64,000 nt of DNA from Kroppenstedtia sanguinis. Lineage in GTDB: Bacteria > Bacillota > Bacilli > Thermoactinomycetales > DSM-45169. The DNA lies in NCBI RefSeq assembly GCF_050433445.1, contig NZ_JBNPXF010000001.1:248001-312000 (forward strand), given 5' to 3'. This document shows positions 39,759-48,198 of the stretch, one piece after another. Every line of letters begins with the position of its first letter. The stretch's first letter is position 1. Below the pieces are notes generated by a model. The model did no database searches, had not been told where the DNA came from, and was given only the letters and a program-made list of their open reading frames with translations. The translations under genes were made by a program, and so were the position numbers.

Positions 39759-40309
39759 ATGAAGTGTTGTTGTATTCCAACATTTTGTTGTGGTTAGCGG
39801 TGTTGTTAATCGGGTTTACCCTGTTCATCATTTTCCGCCAATTTGGTGAAGTCTATTTAAGTACGGGAGAAAGCATCGCCCGGGATGGAATTGCCATCGG
39901 GGAACGAGCCCCCTCTCTCTCTCATCGCAAAACTTGGAACGGGCAACCGGTCCTCTCCCAGGGAGCCAAGCCGGTGCTCCTGGCCTTTCTCAGCCCGGCC
40001 TGCAAGGTTTGTATCGATTTAATTCCGGATTGGAATCAGGCGGTTCATCAACACCGAGCAATCCATTTTCGTGCCATCCTCGTCGGGGACCGACCCTCAT
40101 CGGAGAAAATTTTGCAGGAACAGGCTTTGGAAGGAGAGGTGCTCTTTGATGAGGATCAAGGCATCCTGGGGGAATATCGGGTGCGGGTGACTCCTTTCGC
40201 CTTAATCATGGATGAAGGGGGTGTGGTACGGGGCAAAGGGCTCTGTAATGACACGGGACATATTGACCACTTGATCTCTTATCTGGAGAGTGAATCGGTG
40301 GCCGTGTAA
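39755..40309 (+). CDS. MauD/TlpA-like membrane-anchored thioredoxin-fold protein
   Basis: A 184-residue protein with GTG start, AAAGGAG upstream and overlap with the MauE-like gene. One N-terminal membrane helix (ILLWLAVLLIGFTLFIIF) anchors an extracytoplasmic thioredoxin domain with the CxxC active site SPACKVC, the cis-Pro region RVTPFALIMDEGGVV and the redoxin strand PVLLAFLSP. This is the layout of MauD, which works with MauE in disulfide formation or isomerisation of the MADH light chain. Confidence 0.85.
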   Translation: MNEVLLYSNILLWLAVLLIGFTLFIIFRQFGEVYLSTGESIARDGIAIGERAPSLSHRKTWNGQPVLSQGAKPVLLAFLSPACKVCIDLIPDWNQAVHQHRAIHFRAILVGDRPSSEKILQEQALEGEVLFDEDQGILGEYRVRVTPFALIMDEGGVVRGKGLCNDTGHIDHLISYLESESVAV

Positions 40310-40326
40310 AGAAGGGAGAGAAGAGG

Positions 40327-40743
40327 GTGCAAAGAGGGGAAAAAGTTCGTAGATTGGCAGAGAAAATCGCCAGATCTGTGAGCGGAAAAGAAGAGTGGAA
40401 AGTGATGACGGCGAGTGCTTTTCAGTCCTTAATGAAATTTTCCATGTGGCCCTTTTATACCTTGGCGGTCTCCCCTCGTTGGTGTGAAGTCAGCCGACCG
40501 GGAGATCGTTGCCATCCCCCCTACGGCCGTTTTTGTGGGGGTTGCCCCGATGCTAGCGGTAATAGCAAGTGTCCGGCAGGGTATCAAGTCTCCTATGCTT
40601 GGTGGAATCAAACCGGTTGTTGGTGCGAGACTTCTTCCACAGTGACCCTGGTCTGTTGCGATTGCACTGCGGAAAGTGACCCTTCGATTCAGCATCCCAC
40701 GGATTGTGGTTGCAGTTGGGCTGTCCCCAACGGTATGCAGTAA
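40327..40743 (+). CDS. Cysteine-rich protein resembling methylamine dehydrogenase light chain (MauA)
   Basis: A 138-residue protein with GTG start after AAGGGAGAGAAGAGG. The first 50 residues resemble the long MauA leader (VRRLAEKIARSVSG, then a hydrophobic stretch SAFQSLMKFSMWPFYTLAV) but without the twin arginine in the usual place. The remaining 88 residues hold 12 cysteines, the number found as six disulfides in MADH light chain, in a similar opening order: C, C, GRFCGGC, KCPAGYQVSYAWW, C, then a CC pair. Trp residues (AWW, CWC, CSW) could supply a tryptophan tryptophylquinone, but the C-terminal part carrying the second TTQ Trp of MADH is absent. No large subunit (MauB) is nearby. An enzyme light chain, a disulfide-rich secreted peptide or another substrate of the MauDE pair are all possible. 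Confidence 0.6.
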   Translation: MQRGEKVRRLAEKIARSVSGKEEWKVMTASAFQSLMKFSMWPFYTLAVSPRWCEVSRPGDRCHPPYGRFCGGCPDASGNSKCPAGYQVSYAWWNQTGCWCETSSTVTLVCCDCTAESDPSIQHPTDCGCSWAVPNGMQ

Positions 40744-40762
40744 ATTTATAGGAGGTGAAAGG

Positions 40763-40852
40763 ATGATGGATTTTTCCCAGTGGCTCACCGCGGGAGGAGT
40801 GGCGGCCTCCCTGGCGTGGATCGCCGGAATCACCACTTGGTCCACCGCTTGA
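40763..40852 (+). CDS. 29-residue hydrophobic peptide in the Mau-like cluster
   Basis: MMDFSQWLTAGGVAASLAWI followed by AGITTWSTA and a stop. It has one of the best ribosome binding sites in the region (GGAGGTGAAAGG 0-9 bases upstream) and sits between the cysteine-rich gene and a membrane-protein gene in the same operon. One short membrane-spanning or amphipathic helix with three Trp. Too short for family assignment. Confidence 0.55.
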   Translation: MMDFSQWLTAGGVAASLAWIAGITTWSTA

Positions 40853-40861
40853 GGGAGGAAC

Positions 40862-41452
40862 GTGACCCTGGCGGTCCAACCTCCCGGTGGGAGGGATTCC
40901 ATCGGTGTCTTCAGCAAAAAAATCCTGATTTACACTGCTTCGCTGATGGGTTCAGGTGCTGTGTTCGGTTTTTTGTATACGATTTTTTTCTTTCTGCTCG
41001 GATCTCTTTTACCTATACCTTTAAAAACGATGATCCTCTCCAGTCTAGTCCTTCTTTACACTCTGCATGAAGGGGGAGTCATCTCGCTGAAAGTTCCACA
41101 GCATCACTGGCAAATTCCCTCCACCTGGGTTAATCGCGGGGACGGACGGGATTTGATGGTGTGGGGCTGGATCCTAGGGGCGGGAATTTTCACTTATATT
41201 CCCCATATCAGTTTTTATATCTTATACCTTTTCACCGGGTTTTTCCTAGATCCCCTCACAGGAATCCTGATGGGAGCCCTCTACGGTTTCTCCCGCATGT
41301 TGCCAACCGGGAGCTTAGCCTTGGCGTCCCGGATGTCCAGGCGACATTGGGCACTGGATCTCACCGGGTCGAAGAGGAGGGCGGTCTTCAACCGGGTATT
41401 GAATGGAATCGTTCTGGGGATGACCTGGATCTTTCTGATTTTCCAAATATAA
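40862..41452 (+). CDS. Multi-spanning membrane protein of the Mau-like cluster
   Basis: A 196-residue protein with GTG start after GGGAGGAAC. About five hydrophobic helices (for example ASLMGSGAVFGFLYTIFFFLLG, TMILSSLVLLYTL, WILGAGIFTYIPHISFYILYLFTGF, ILMGALYGFSRML, GIVLGMTWIFLIF) and a basic internal loop (SRMSRRHWALDLTGSKRRA). No recognised domain. Its position suggests a role in export or anchoring of the cysteine-rich protein. Confidence 0.6.
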   Translation: MTLAVQPPGGRDSIGVFSKKILIYTASLMGSGAVFGFLYTIFFFLLGSLLPIPLKTMILSSLVLLYTLHEGGVISLKVPQHHWQIPSTWVNRGDGRDLMVWGWILGAGIFTYIPHISFYILYLFTGFFLDPLTGILMGALYGFSRMLPTGSLALASRMSRRHWALDLTGSKRRAVFNRVLNGIVLGMTWIFLIFQI

Positions 41453-41474
41453 AAAAAGCCCCCGGCGGGGCTTG
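41452..41474. terminator. Terminator between convergent operons
   Basis: Stem GCCCC/GGGGC with A-run on the left and short T-run on the right; on the reverse strand it ends in TTTTTTT and terminates rocD. Confidence 0.8.
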
Positions 41475-41480
41475 GATGGA

Positions 41481-42680
41481 TCAGGAGGTCTTCGCGAGAA
41501 CGGAGCGGATGTGACCGAGGGCCCAGTCCAGCTCCTCTTGCGTGATCGTCAGCGGCGGGGCAAAACGGATGGTATTCTCGTGGGTCTCTTTGCAGAGAAG
41601 GCCAGCTTCCGCCAGCCGTTCGCAGTAAGGACGGGCGGACTCATACAATTCCATTCCGATGAAAAGTCCTTTGCCCCGCACTTCTTTGATGGCCGAATTT
41701 TGAATCCTTTTCAGTTCAGCCATGAAATACTCTCCCCATTCTCGGGAGCGTTGGACCAGGTTCTCCTCTTCCAGGACATCCATGGCGGCCACGGAGACGG
41801 CGCAGGCCAAGGGGTTTCCGCCGAAGGTGGAACCATGGGATCCGGGTTCAAACAGGCCGAGGATCTTCTCATCGGCGGCGACGGCGGAGATGGGCATGAC
41901 GCCCCCGCCGAGGGCTTTCCCCAGAATGTACATGTCCGGTTTCACCTCTTCCCAGTCACAGGCGAAGAGCTGACCCGTCCGTCCAAAGCCGGTCTGGATC
42001 TCGTCGGCGACGAAGAGGACGTTGTTCTCTTGACAGAGAGCGGCGGCTTCCTTGAGATAGTTCTCCGGGGGCACGATCACGCCGGCCTCCCCTTGGATCG
42101 GCTCCACCAAAAAGGCGGCGGTGTTGGGAGTGATCGCTTGTCTCAGGGCTTCGGTGTCGCCATAGGGGACGATCTTGATCCCCGGCAGCATCGGTCCGAA
42201 ACCCCGTTGATATTCCTCACTGGAGGACAGGGAGACGGCAGTCATGGTGCGGCCGTGAAAGTTTTCCTCGCAGGCGATGATTTCCGCCTGGTTTTCAGGC
42301 ACCTTCTTTACATCGTAGGCCCAGCGACGGACAGCCTTGACAGCGGTTTCAACAGCCTCCGCACCGGTATTCATCGGCAAGACCCGCTCTTTGCCTGTGA
42401 GTCGGGCTACTTTTTCATAAAACAATCCCAGTTGGTCATTGTGGAATGCACGTGAGGTGAGCGTCACCTGGTCCGCTTGATCCTTTAATGCCTGGATCAG
42501 TCTGGGGTGGCGGTGACCGTGATTCAGGGCGGAATAGGCGCTCAGCATATCCATATAACGCTTCCCGTCGGCATCTTTCACCCATACCCCTTCCCCTTCG
42601 GAGATGACGATGGGGAGCGGATGGTAGTTTCGGGCTCCGTATTTGTCAGTGAGATGGATCAATTCCTGGTTACGCGACAT
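41481..42680 (-). CDS. rocD: Ornithine aminotransferase
   Basis: A 399-residue PLP class III aminotransferase that converts ornithine and 2-oxoglutarate to glutamate semialdehyde and glutamate. The ATG at 42680 follows AAAGGAGGATTCCG. Motifs: KYGARNYHPLPIVI typical of ornithine aminotransferase, MNTGAEAVETAVK, ENFHGRTM, VEPIQGEAG, ADEIQTGFGRTG, ILGKALGGG with the PLP lysine, and GSHGSTFGGNPLACAV. Single gene, convergent with the Mau-like cluster. Confidence 0.95.
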   Translation of the reverse strand: MSRNQELIHLTDKYGARNYHPLPIVISEGEGVWVKDADGKRYMDMLSAYSALNHGHRHPRLIQALKDQADQVTLTSRAFHNDQLGLFYEKVARLTGKERVLPMNTGAEAVETAVKAVRRWAYDVKKVPENQAEIIACEENFHGRTMTAVSLSSSEEYQRGFGPMLPGIKIVPYGDTEALRQAITPNTAAFLVEPIQGEAGVIVPPENYLKEAAALCQENNVLFVADEIQTGFGRTGQLFACDWEEVKPDMYILGKALGGGVMPISAVAADEKILGLFEPGSHGSTFGGNPLACAVSVAAMDVLEEENLVQRSREWGEYFMAELKRIQNSAIKEVRGKGLFIGMELYESARPYCERLAEAGLLCKETHENTIRFAPPLTITQEELDWALGHIRSVLAKTS

Positions 42681-42931
42681 CGGAATCCTCCTTTGGCTAC
42701 ACTCAATTCGCCGCCGTGCCGGGCGGCGGGGATCCATATTAGTGTATCATCAAGACCCCGAGAGAAGAAGGTTTTCCGGCAAAACGGATAAACATTGGCC
42801 GGCGTTGGTAATCATGCATAGCTCCCCATGGAAGTGGGAGATGAAAAGGGTCTTCACTGACCCAATCGGTACAAAATCCTCAGGTTTCGGAGCTTGGGGA
42901 CAGGGCGTCGTTCACAAATGGAAATTGGCTG

Positions 42932-42960
42932 TTGACGATCCGGGAAACCCCCAGTATAAT
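42932..42960 (+). promoter_or_regulatory. Sigma-A promoter of the met operon
   Basis: TTGACG (42932-42937), 17-base spacer, TATAAT (42955-42960), about 48 bases before the S-box aptamer. Confidence 0.85.
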
Positions 42961-43001
42961 AAAACACAAGTTTTCAGACTGGAATAACCTCATATGTTTG
43001 C

Positions 43002-43176
<175 letters not shown>

Positions 43177-43198
43177 ATTTCCTGAGGAGGCGATTGTT

Positions 43199-44503
43199 AT
43201 GAGTGAAAAAGAGCAATCATTTCGTCCTGAAACCTTGGCGGTCCATGCAGGACAGGAGCCGGATCCTGTCACCCATGCCCGGGCAGTGCCGATCTACCAG
43301 ACCACCTCGTACACCTTTGACAGCACCGAGCATGCAGCCAATCTCTTTTCGCTGGCGGAAACAGGAAATATCTACACACGGATCATGAATCCGACCCAGG
43401 ATGTGTTTGAACAGCGGGTGGCAGCGCTGGAAGGGGGCGTCGGGGCATTGGCAGTCAGCTCCGGTCAAGCGGCGATCACCTATTCCATCCTGAACATCGC
43501 CGGATCCGGGGATGAAGTAGTAGCGTCTAGCAGTCTGTATGGTGGGACCTATAATCTATTTCACCACACCTTACCCAAATTAGGCATCCAAGTACATTTT
43601 GTCGATCCATCGAAGCCGGAAAATTTCAAACAGGCGATCACGGAGCGGACGAAAGCGATCTTTGGGGAAACCATCGGAAACCCCAAGGGAGATGTACTGG
43701 ACCTGGAGGCTGTGGCAAAGGTGGCTCATGAAGCAGGGGTACCATTGATTGTCGACAATACTTTCGCCACGCCCCACCTGTTGCAACCGATCCAATTCGG
43801 TGCGGATATCGTCGTTCATTCGGCCACCAAATTTATCGGCGGGCATGGAACATCGATCGGCGGCGTGATCGTCGATTCTGGTCGATTCGACTGGAGCAAC
43901 GGAAAATTCCCGGGATTGGTGGAACCGGATCCCAGTTATCATGGGGTCTCCTATACAGAGGCTCTGGGGGAACAGGCCTACATCGTCAAAGCTCGGGTTC
44001 AGCTGTTGCGGGATCTGGGAGCCTCACTCTCCCCCTTTAATTCATTCCTGTTGCTCCAAGGTTTGGAGACCCTCCACTTGCGGATGGAGCGGCACAGTGC
44101 CAATGCCCTCCAACTGGCTCGCTGGCTACAGGATCAAGAGGCCGTGGAGTGGGTGAGTCATCCCGGTCTGCCGAAGCATCCGGATTATGAAAAAGCGAAG
44201 AAATATCTGCCCAAGGGTCAAGGTGCCATATTTACATTTGGCATCAAGGGGGGAGTGGAAGCGGGGCGTCGTCTGATCGAAAGCTTGAAACTCTTCTCCC
44301 ATCTGGCCAATGTGGGGGATGCCAAGTCCCTTGTGATTCATCCCGGTAGCACGACTCACCAGCAGTTGACAGAAGAGGAGCAGCGGGTATCTGGAGTCAA
44401 TCCGGAATTAATCCGCCTTTCCGTCGGCATTGAGGCCGTGGAAGACTTGATCGCCGATCTGGAGCAGGCCCTGAAAAAGAGTCAGCAGCCTGTACAGGTG
44501 TAA
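43199..44503 (+). CDS. metY: O-acetylhomoserine sulfhydrylase (aminocarboxypropyltransferase)
   Basis: A 434-residue gamma-family PLP enzyme. It begins RPETLAVHAGQEPDP and has YQTTSYTF, the typical NIYTRIMNPTQ, GETIGNPKGDVLDL, VDNTFATPHLLQP and the PLP-lysine motif VVHSATKFIGGHG; the long insertion and LGASLSPFNSFLLLQGLETL are typical of MetY rather than cystathionine enzymes. Predicted to make homocysteine from O-acetylhomoserine and sulfide. RBS TGAGGAGG. First gene under the S-box. Confidence 0.93.
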   Translation: MSEKEQSFRPETLAVHAGQEPDPVTHARAVPIYQTTSYTFDSTEHAANLFSLAETGNIYTRIMNPTQDVFEQRVAALEGGVGALAVSSGQAAITYSILNIAGSGDEVVASSSLYGGTYNLFHHTLPKLGIQVHFVDPSKPENFKQAITERTKAIFGETIGNPKGDVLDLEAVAKVAHEAGVPLIVDNTFATPHLLQPIQFGADIVVHSATKFIGGHGTSIGGVIVDSGRFDWSNGKFPGLVEPDPSYHGVSYTEALGEQAYIVKARVQLLRDLGASLSPFNSFLLLQGLETLHLRMERHSANALQLARWLQDQEAVEWVSHPGLPKHPDYEKAKKYLPKGQGAIFTFGIKGGVEAGRRLIESLKLFSHLANVGDAKSLVIHPGSTTHQQLTEEEQRVSGVNPELIRLSVGIEAVEDLIADLEQALKKSQQPVQV

Positions 44504-44550
44504 GGAGACTCCTTCTCATCTGTAACGGTAGTGGCAAGGGAGGATCAAGG

Positions 44551-45699
44551 ATGCACAAGGAGACCATTCTCGCACAGATTGGAAACCAGCAGGAGCGGGA
44601 GACGGGAGCGATCAGCTTTCCGGTGTACCACTCCACAGCCTATCGACATCCCGGACCGGGGCGAAGTACTGGATTTGATTATACTCGAACCACCAATCCC
44701 ACCCGGTCGGTGCTGGAAGAGGCGATTGCCGAACTGGAGGGAGGAGATGCGGGCTTCGCCTGCAGTTCGGGGATGGCGGCGGTTCAGACGGTGATGGGGT
44801 TGTTTTCTCCGGGGGATCACCTGATTGTCTCCCTCGATTTGTACGGTGGGACTTATCGCTTGCTTGAGCGGGTGTGGAGGCATCTGGGCCTCTCCTTCAG
44901 CTATGTGGATCTGCGGGACTTACAGGCGGTGGAAGCGGCGGTGACCCCGCAAACCCGGGGTATCTTCATCGAGACGCCGACTAACCCCTTGATGAGAGTG
45001 ACGGATTTAGCGGCTCTCTGCCAAATGGCACAAGACCAAGGTTGGCTCTCCATTGTGGATAACACCTTTATGACCCCATATGGTCAACAACCGCTGTTGA
45101 AGGGTGCGGATGTAGTGGTCCACAGTGCCACCAAATATCTCGGGGGTCATAACGATGTGTTGGCGGGACTGATTGTTACCGCCAGCCCTGAGTTGTCGGG
45201 GCGTGTGGATGAGCTGATGAATACCCTAGGAGCGGTGCTCGGTCCACAGGAAGCGTGGCTGTTGATGCGGGGAATGAAAACCTTGGCGCTGCGGATGGAA
45301 AAACATCAGGAAAATGCGTTGGCCGTTGCCCAGTATCTGTCTACCCATCCTGCCGTGGACCGGGTCTATTATCCGGCCTTCTCGCCTCAGGAGCGGCAGG
45401 TGCAGGAAAAGCAGGCCACAGGGTATGGGGGGATGCTCTCCTTCCGCGTGCAACAACAGGAAATGGTGTCCCCATTCCTGTCCCATCTGGAGTTGGTCGC
45501 CTATGCCGAGAGTCTCGGCGGAGTGGAAAGTCTGATCACCTATCCCATTACTCAGACCCACGCCGACTTGCCGGAGGAGATGCGGAAACGGACAGGGGTT
45601 TGCGATCGTCTGTTGAGGATGTCTGTCGGAATCGAACATTTGGAAGATCTCATCGGAGATCTGTCCCATGCTTTAAATTACGCCCGAGCGGTAGTATGA
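44551..45699 (+). CDS. metI: Cystathionine gamma-synthase/O-acetylhomoserine thiolyase (MetI)
   Basis: A 382-residue PLP enzyme starting MHKETILAQIGNQQERETGA, the MetI (YjcI) N-terminus. Motifs: DYTRTTNPTRSVLEEAIAELEGG, SSGMAAVQTVMGLF, YGGTYRLLERV, IETPTNPLMRVTDL and VVHSATKYLGGHND with the PLP lysine. Joins O-acyl-homoserine with cysteine. Separated by 47 bases from metY and 24 from metC. Confidence 0.92.
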   Translation: MHKETILAQIGNQQERETGAISFPVYHSTAYRHPGPGRSTGFDYTRTTNPTRSVLEEAIAELEGGDAGFACSSGMAAVQTVMGLFSPGDHLIVSLDLYGGTYRLLERVWRHLGLSFSYVDLRDLQAVEAAVTPQTRGIFIETPTNPLMRVTDLAALCQMAQDQGWLSIVDNTFMTPYGQQPLLKGADVVVHSATKYLGGHNDVLAGLIVTASPELSGRVDELMNTLGAVLGPQEAWLLMRGMKTLALRMEKHQENALAVAQYLSTHPAVDRVYYPAFSPQERQVQEKQATGYGGMLSFRVQQQEMVSPFLSHLELVAYAESLGGVESLITYPITQTHADLPEEMRKRTGVCDRLLRMSVGIEHLEDLIGDLSHALNYARAVV

Positions 45700-45723
45700 A
45701 CGGAATGAGAGGAGGAGAGTGGG

Positions 45724-46905
45724 ATGAAATTTGCAACCCGGCTTCTGCACAATGGAAATGAAGTCGACCCCAGCACCGGGGCGGCCAGCATTCCTCTATA
45801 TCAAGCGTCCACATTCCATCAATCCGATTTAGATCATCCGGGTCCTTATGATTACGGACGCTCCGGAAATCCCACCCGTTATGCCTTGGAAAAGACCTTG
45901 GCGGAATTGGAGGGAGGGTGTCAAGGGTTTGCCTTCGCCTCGGGAATGGCTGCCATCTCCACGGCTCTTCTTCTGTTTTCCAAAGGGGACCGCTTGATCG
46001 TCTCCCAAGACTTGTATGGGGGAACCTATCGCTTACTGACCGAGGTGCTCCCCCGGCTGGGCATCCGGGCGGATTTTGTGGATACCACCGATCTGGATCA
46101 GGTGGAGGCGGCGATCCGGCCCGATACTCGGGGAATCTACATCGAAACCCCTTCCAACCCCACCCTCAAAGTGACTGATCTCGGCAGAGTCACTCGCTTG
46201 GCCAAGGCCCATGGGTTACTGACCCTGGTGGATAACACCTTTCTGACGCCTTGCCTCCAGCGTCCGCTGGAATGGGGGGCGGATCTGGTCATCCACAGTG
46301 CCACGAAGTTTATCTCTGGACACAGTGATGTGGTTGCAGGGGCGGTGGTGGTAAAAGAGAAAGAAGTGGCTGAACATATCGCATTTCTGCAAAATACCCT
46401 GGGTTCGATCCTGGGAGTGCAGGATTCCTGGCTCACCCTGCGCGGACTGAAAACACTGACTGCGCGGATGATGGCGGCACAAACCGCTGCGGACCGGATC
46501 GCCCGGGAGCTGGAGAGGATTCCAGAGATACGCCGCGTTTATTACACCGGGTTGGAAAATCATCCGGGACATTGCTTGCAGGCGGCGCAGGCTGACGGCC
46601 ATGGAGCAGTCCTGTCCTTCGACTTGGGGAGCGAAGGATTGGTGCGAAGGGTTTTATCACGTGTTCAGTTGCCGTTGGTCGCGGTCAGTCTGGGAGCGGT
46701 GGAAAGCATTCTCTCTTGGCCGGCTCAGATGTCCCATGCCGCCATATCACGAGAAGAAAGGTTGAAGCGAGGAGTTACCGATGGTCTGCTTCGCTTATCT
46801 GTGGGGCTGGAAGACCCCAGCGATCTGCTGGAGGACCTGGATCAAGCCATTCGCGGAGGGCGGATTGCTTCCGTGGGGATGGAATGGCGAGCTTCCATTC
46901 AGTAA
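45724..46905 (+). CDS. metC: Cystathionine beta-lyase (MetC)
   Basis: A 393-residue PLP enzyme with RBS GAGGAGAG. It carries the MetC (YjcJ) set: ATRLLHNGNEVDPSTGAASI, YQASTFHQSDLDHPGPYDYG, RSGNPTRYALEKTLAELEGG, IETPSNPTLKVTDL, VDNTFLTPCLQRPLEWGAD and VIHSATKFISGHSD with the PLP lysine. It splits cystathionine to homocysteine. Metabolically, MetI and MetC give the transsulfuration route and MetY the direct route, all under one S-box. Confidence 0.92.
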   Translation: MKFATRLLHNGNEVDPSTGAASIPLYQASTFHQSDLDHPGPYDYGRSGNPTRYALEKTLAELEGGCQGFAFASGMAAISTALLLFSKGDRLIVSQDLYGGTYRLLTEVLPRLGIRADFVDTTDLDQVEAAIRPDTRGIYIETPSNPTLKVTDLGRVTRLAKAHGLLTLVDNTFLTPCLQRPLEWGADLVIHSATKFISGHSDVVAGAVVVKEKEVAEHIAFLQNTLGSILGVQDSWLTLRGLKTLTARMMAAQTAADRIARELERIPEIRRVYYTGLENHPGHCLQAAQADGHGAVLSFDLGSEGLVRRVLSRVQLPLVAVSLGAVESILSWPAQMSHAAISREERLKRGVTDGLLRLSVGLEDPSDLLEDLDQAIRGGRIASVGMEWRASIQ

Positions 46906-46970
46906 CTCTTCCTGACATCCAGGCCGTTGATAAAGCGGGATAAGAGAGGCCGTATCCCTGCCCTGAAATT

Positions 46971-47002
46971 ACCGCCCATCCAAATCGGATCCGGGCGGTT
47001 TT
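46971..47002 (+). terminator. Terminator of the met operon
   Basis: ACCGCCC (46971-46977)/GGGCGGT (46993-46999) then TTTT. Confidence 0.65.
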
Positions 47003-47065
47003 GGTCTGTTCCAAAATCATGTAAAATAGAGGGGAATCAGAATAGGAAAGGGAGCATCCGTACTC

Positions 47066-47623
47066 ATGACGATTAAATCCGATAAATGGATTCGCAAAAT
47101 GGCAACCGAGGCGGAGATGATCGAGCCCTTTATCGATAGGAATGTGGGAAAAGGGGAAGCGATCAGCTTCGGCTTGTCCAGTTACGGTTATGACCTGCGC
47201 GTGGGAGATGAATTCAAGATTTTTCACAATGCCCTGATGCCTGTGATCGACCCAAAGGAGATCAGTGCCGATTCCTTTGTGGACTATAAAGGGGATGTCT
47301 GTATCATTCCACCCAACTCCTTCGCTTTGGCTACCTCTGTCGAATATTTCCGCATTCCGGAGAATGTGCTGGCGGTTTGCGTGGGCAAATCCACCTATGC
47401 GCGCTGTGGGATCATTACCAATGTGACCCCCTTTGAGCCGGGCTGGGAAGGGCATGTCACCCTGGAGATTTCCAATACTACCCCGCTACCGGCCAAAATC
47501 TATGCCAATGAGGGGTTGTGCCAGGTGCTGTTCTTCGAAAGTGATGAAACCTGTGAAGTCTCCTACAAGGCGAAACAGGGAAAATATCAAAATCAGAGTG
47601 GCATCACCCTGCCGCGGATCTGA
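47066..47623 (+). CDS. dcd: dCTP deaminase
   Basis: A 185-residue enzyme of the dCTP deaminase/dUTPase fold; AAAGGGAGC upstream of the ATG. Motifs: GEAISFGLSSYGYDLRVGDEF, a VIDPKE strand, CVGKSTYARCGI and VTPFEPGWEGHVTLEISNTTPLP with the catalytic Glu, and YANEGLCQVLFFES. Deaminates dCTP to dUTP for thymidylate synthesis. It lies in the segment between comEA and comEC from which comEB (dCMP deaminase) is missing. Confidence 0.95.
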   Translation: MTIKSDKWIRKMATEAEMIEPFIDRNVGKGEAISFGLSSYGYDLRVGDEFKIFHNALMPVIDPKEISADSFVDYKGDVCIIPPNSFALATSVEYFRIPENVLAVCVGKSTYARCGIITNVTPFEPGWEGHVTLEISNTTPLPAKIYANEGLCQVLFFESDETCEVSYKAKQGKYQNQSGITLPRI

Positions 47624-47640
47624 AGCTGGAAAAGAATTAA

Positions 47641-47680
47641 ACGGAAGCTGATACAGTGCGGAAAATCAGCTTCCGTTTTT
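47641..47680 (+). terminator. Terminator of dcd
   Basis: ACGGAAGCTGA (47641-47651)/TCAGCTTCCGT (47666-47676) followed by TTTT. Confidence 0.85.
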
Positions 47681-47833
47681 GGTGTGTCTATATTGCAATC
47701 GTTCAATAAATATTCAAATAAAAGGCGGGGCAAAGGGGAGAATGTATATTAAAATAAAAACAGATGAAAATATCACCACATTTTTGGGGTTAATTTTCGA
47801 AATATTTATTTCAAATGGAGGTTTTCATCCAAC

Positions 47834-48097
47834 ATGAAAAAATACAGAGGAAAATACGTATTCGGTGGTACGAAATCCGGGGAAGTTCTGGATCAACTCC
47901 AACCAGGTGATGAGCTTTCTCTAATCGGGGCATTTGGCAAGGTGAGCCAGCTGAAGATCCTGGAAAGCTATCAGTACAACAACCAACGGGTCTATGTGAC
48001 GGACGGGATGGGTCTGATCTATGCCGATGAAGTCGTGCCGGTTCGCCTGCCCGCTTGGAAGCAAAAGAGAGTTACCCAGTCAGCCCAAGTGGTTTAG
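47834..48097 (+). CDS. Small hypothetical protein
   Basis: An 87-residue protein, ATG preceded by TGGAGG 12 bases upstream and by an AT-rich stretch (47690-47820) likely to hold the promoter. It has no cysteine and reads as a small beta-barrel-like protein: KYRGKYVFGGTKSG, PGDELSLIGAFGKVSQLKIL, YNNQRVYVTDGMGLIYADEV, then a basic tail. The pattern recalls SH3-like or cell-wall-binding folds but I cannot assign a family. Followed by a bidirectional terminator. Confidence 0.6.
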   Translation: MKKYRGKYVFGGTKSGEVLDQLQPGDELSLIGAFGKVSQLKILESYQYNNQRVYVTDGMGLIYADEVVPVRLPAWKQKRVTQSAQVV

Positions 48098-48155
48098 GTT
48101 CTTCTCCCTGGGGACAGAGGAGGCCGGTGCCAATCCGTTTATTTCCTGATATTGA

Positions 48156-48187
48156 AACAGCCCGCTGAACAGATTCAGCGGGCTGTT
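48156..48187. terminator. Bidirectional terminator hairpin
   Basis: AACAGCCCGCTGAA (48156-48169)/TTCAGCGGGCTGTT (48174-48187) between convergent genes. Confidence 0.8.
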
Positions 48188-48198
48188 GTCGTGATGGA

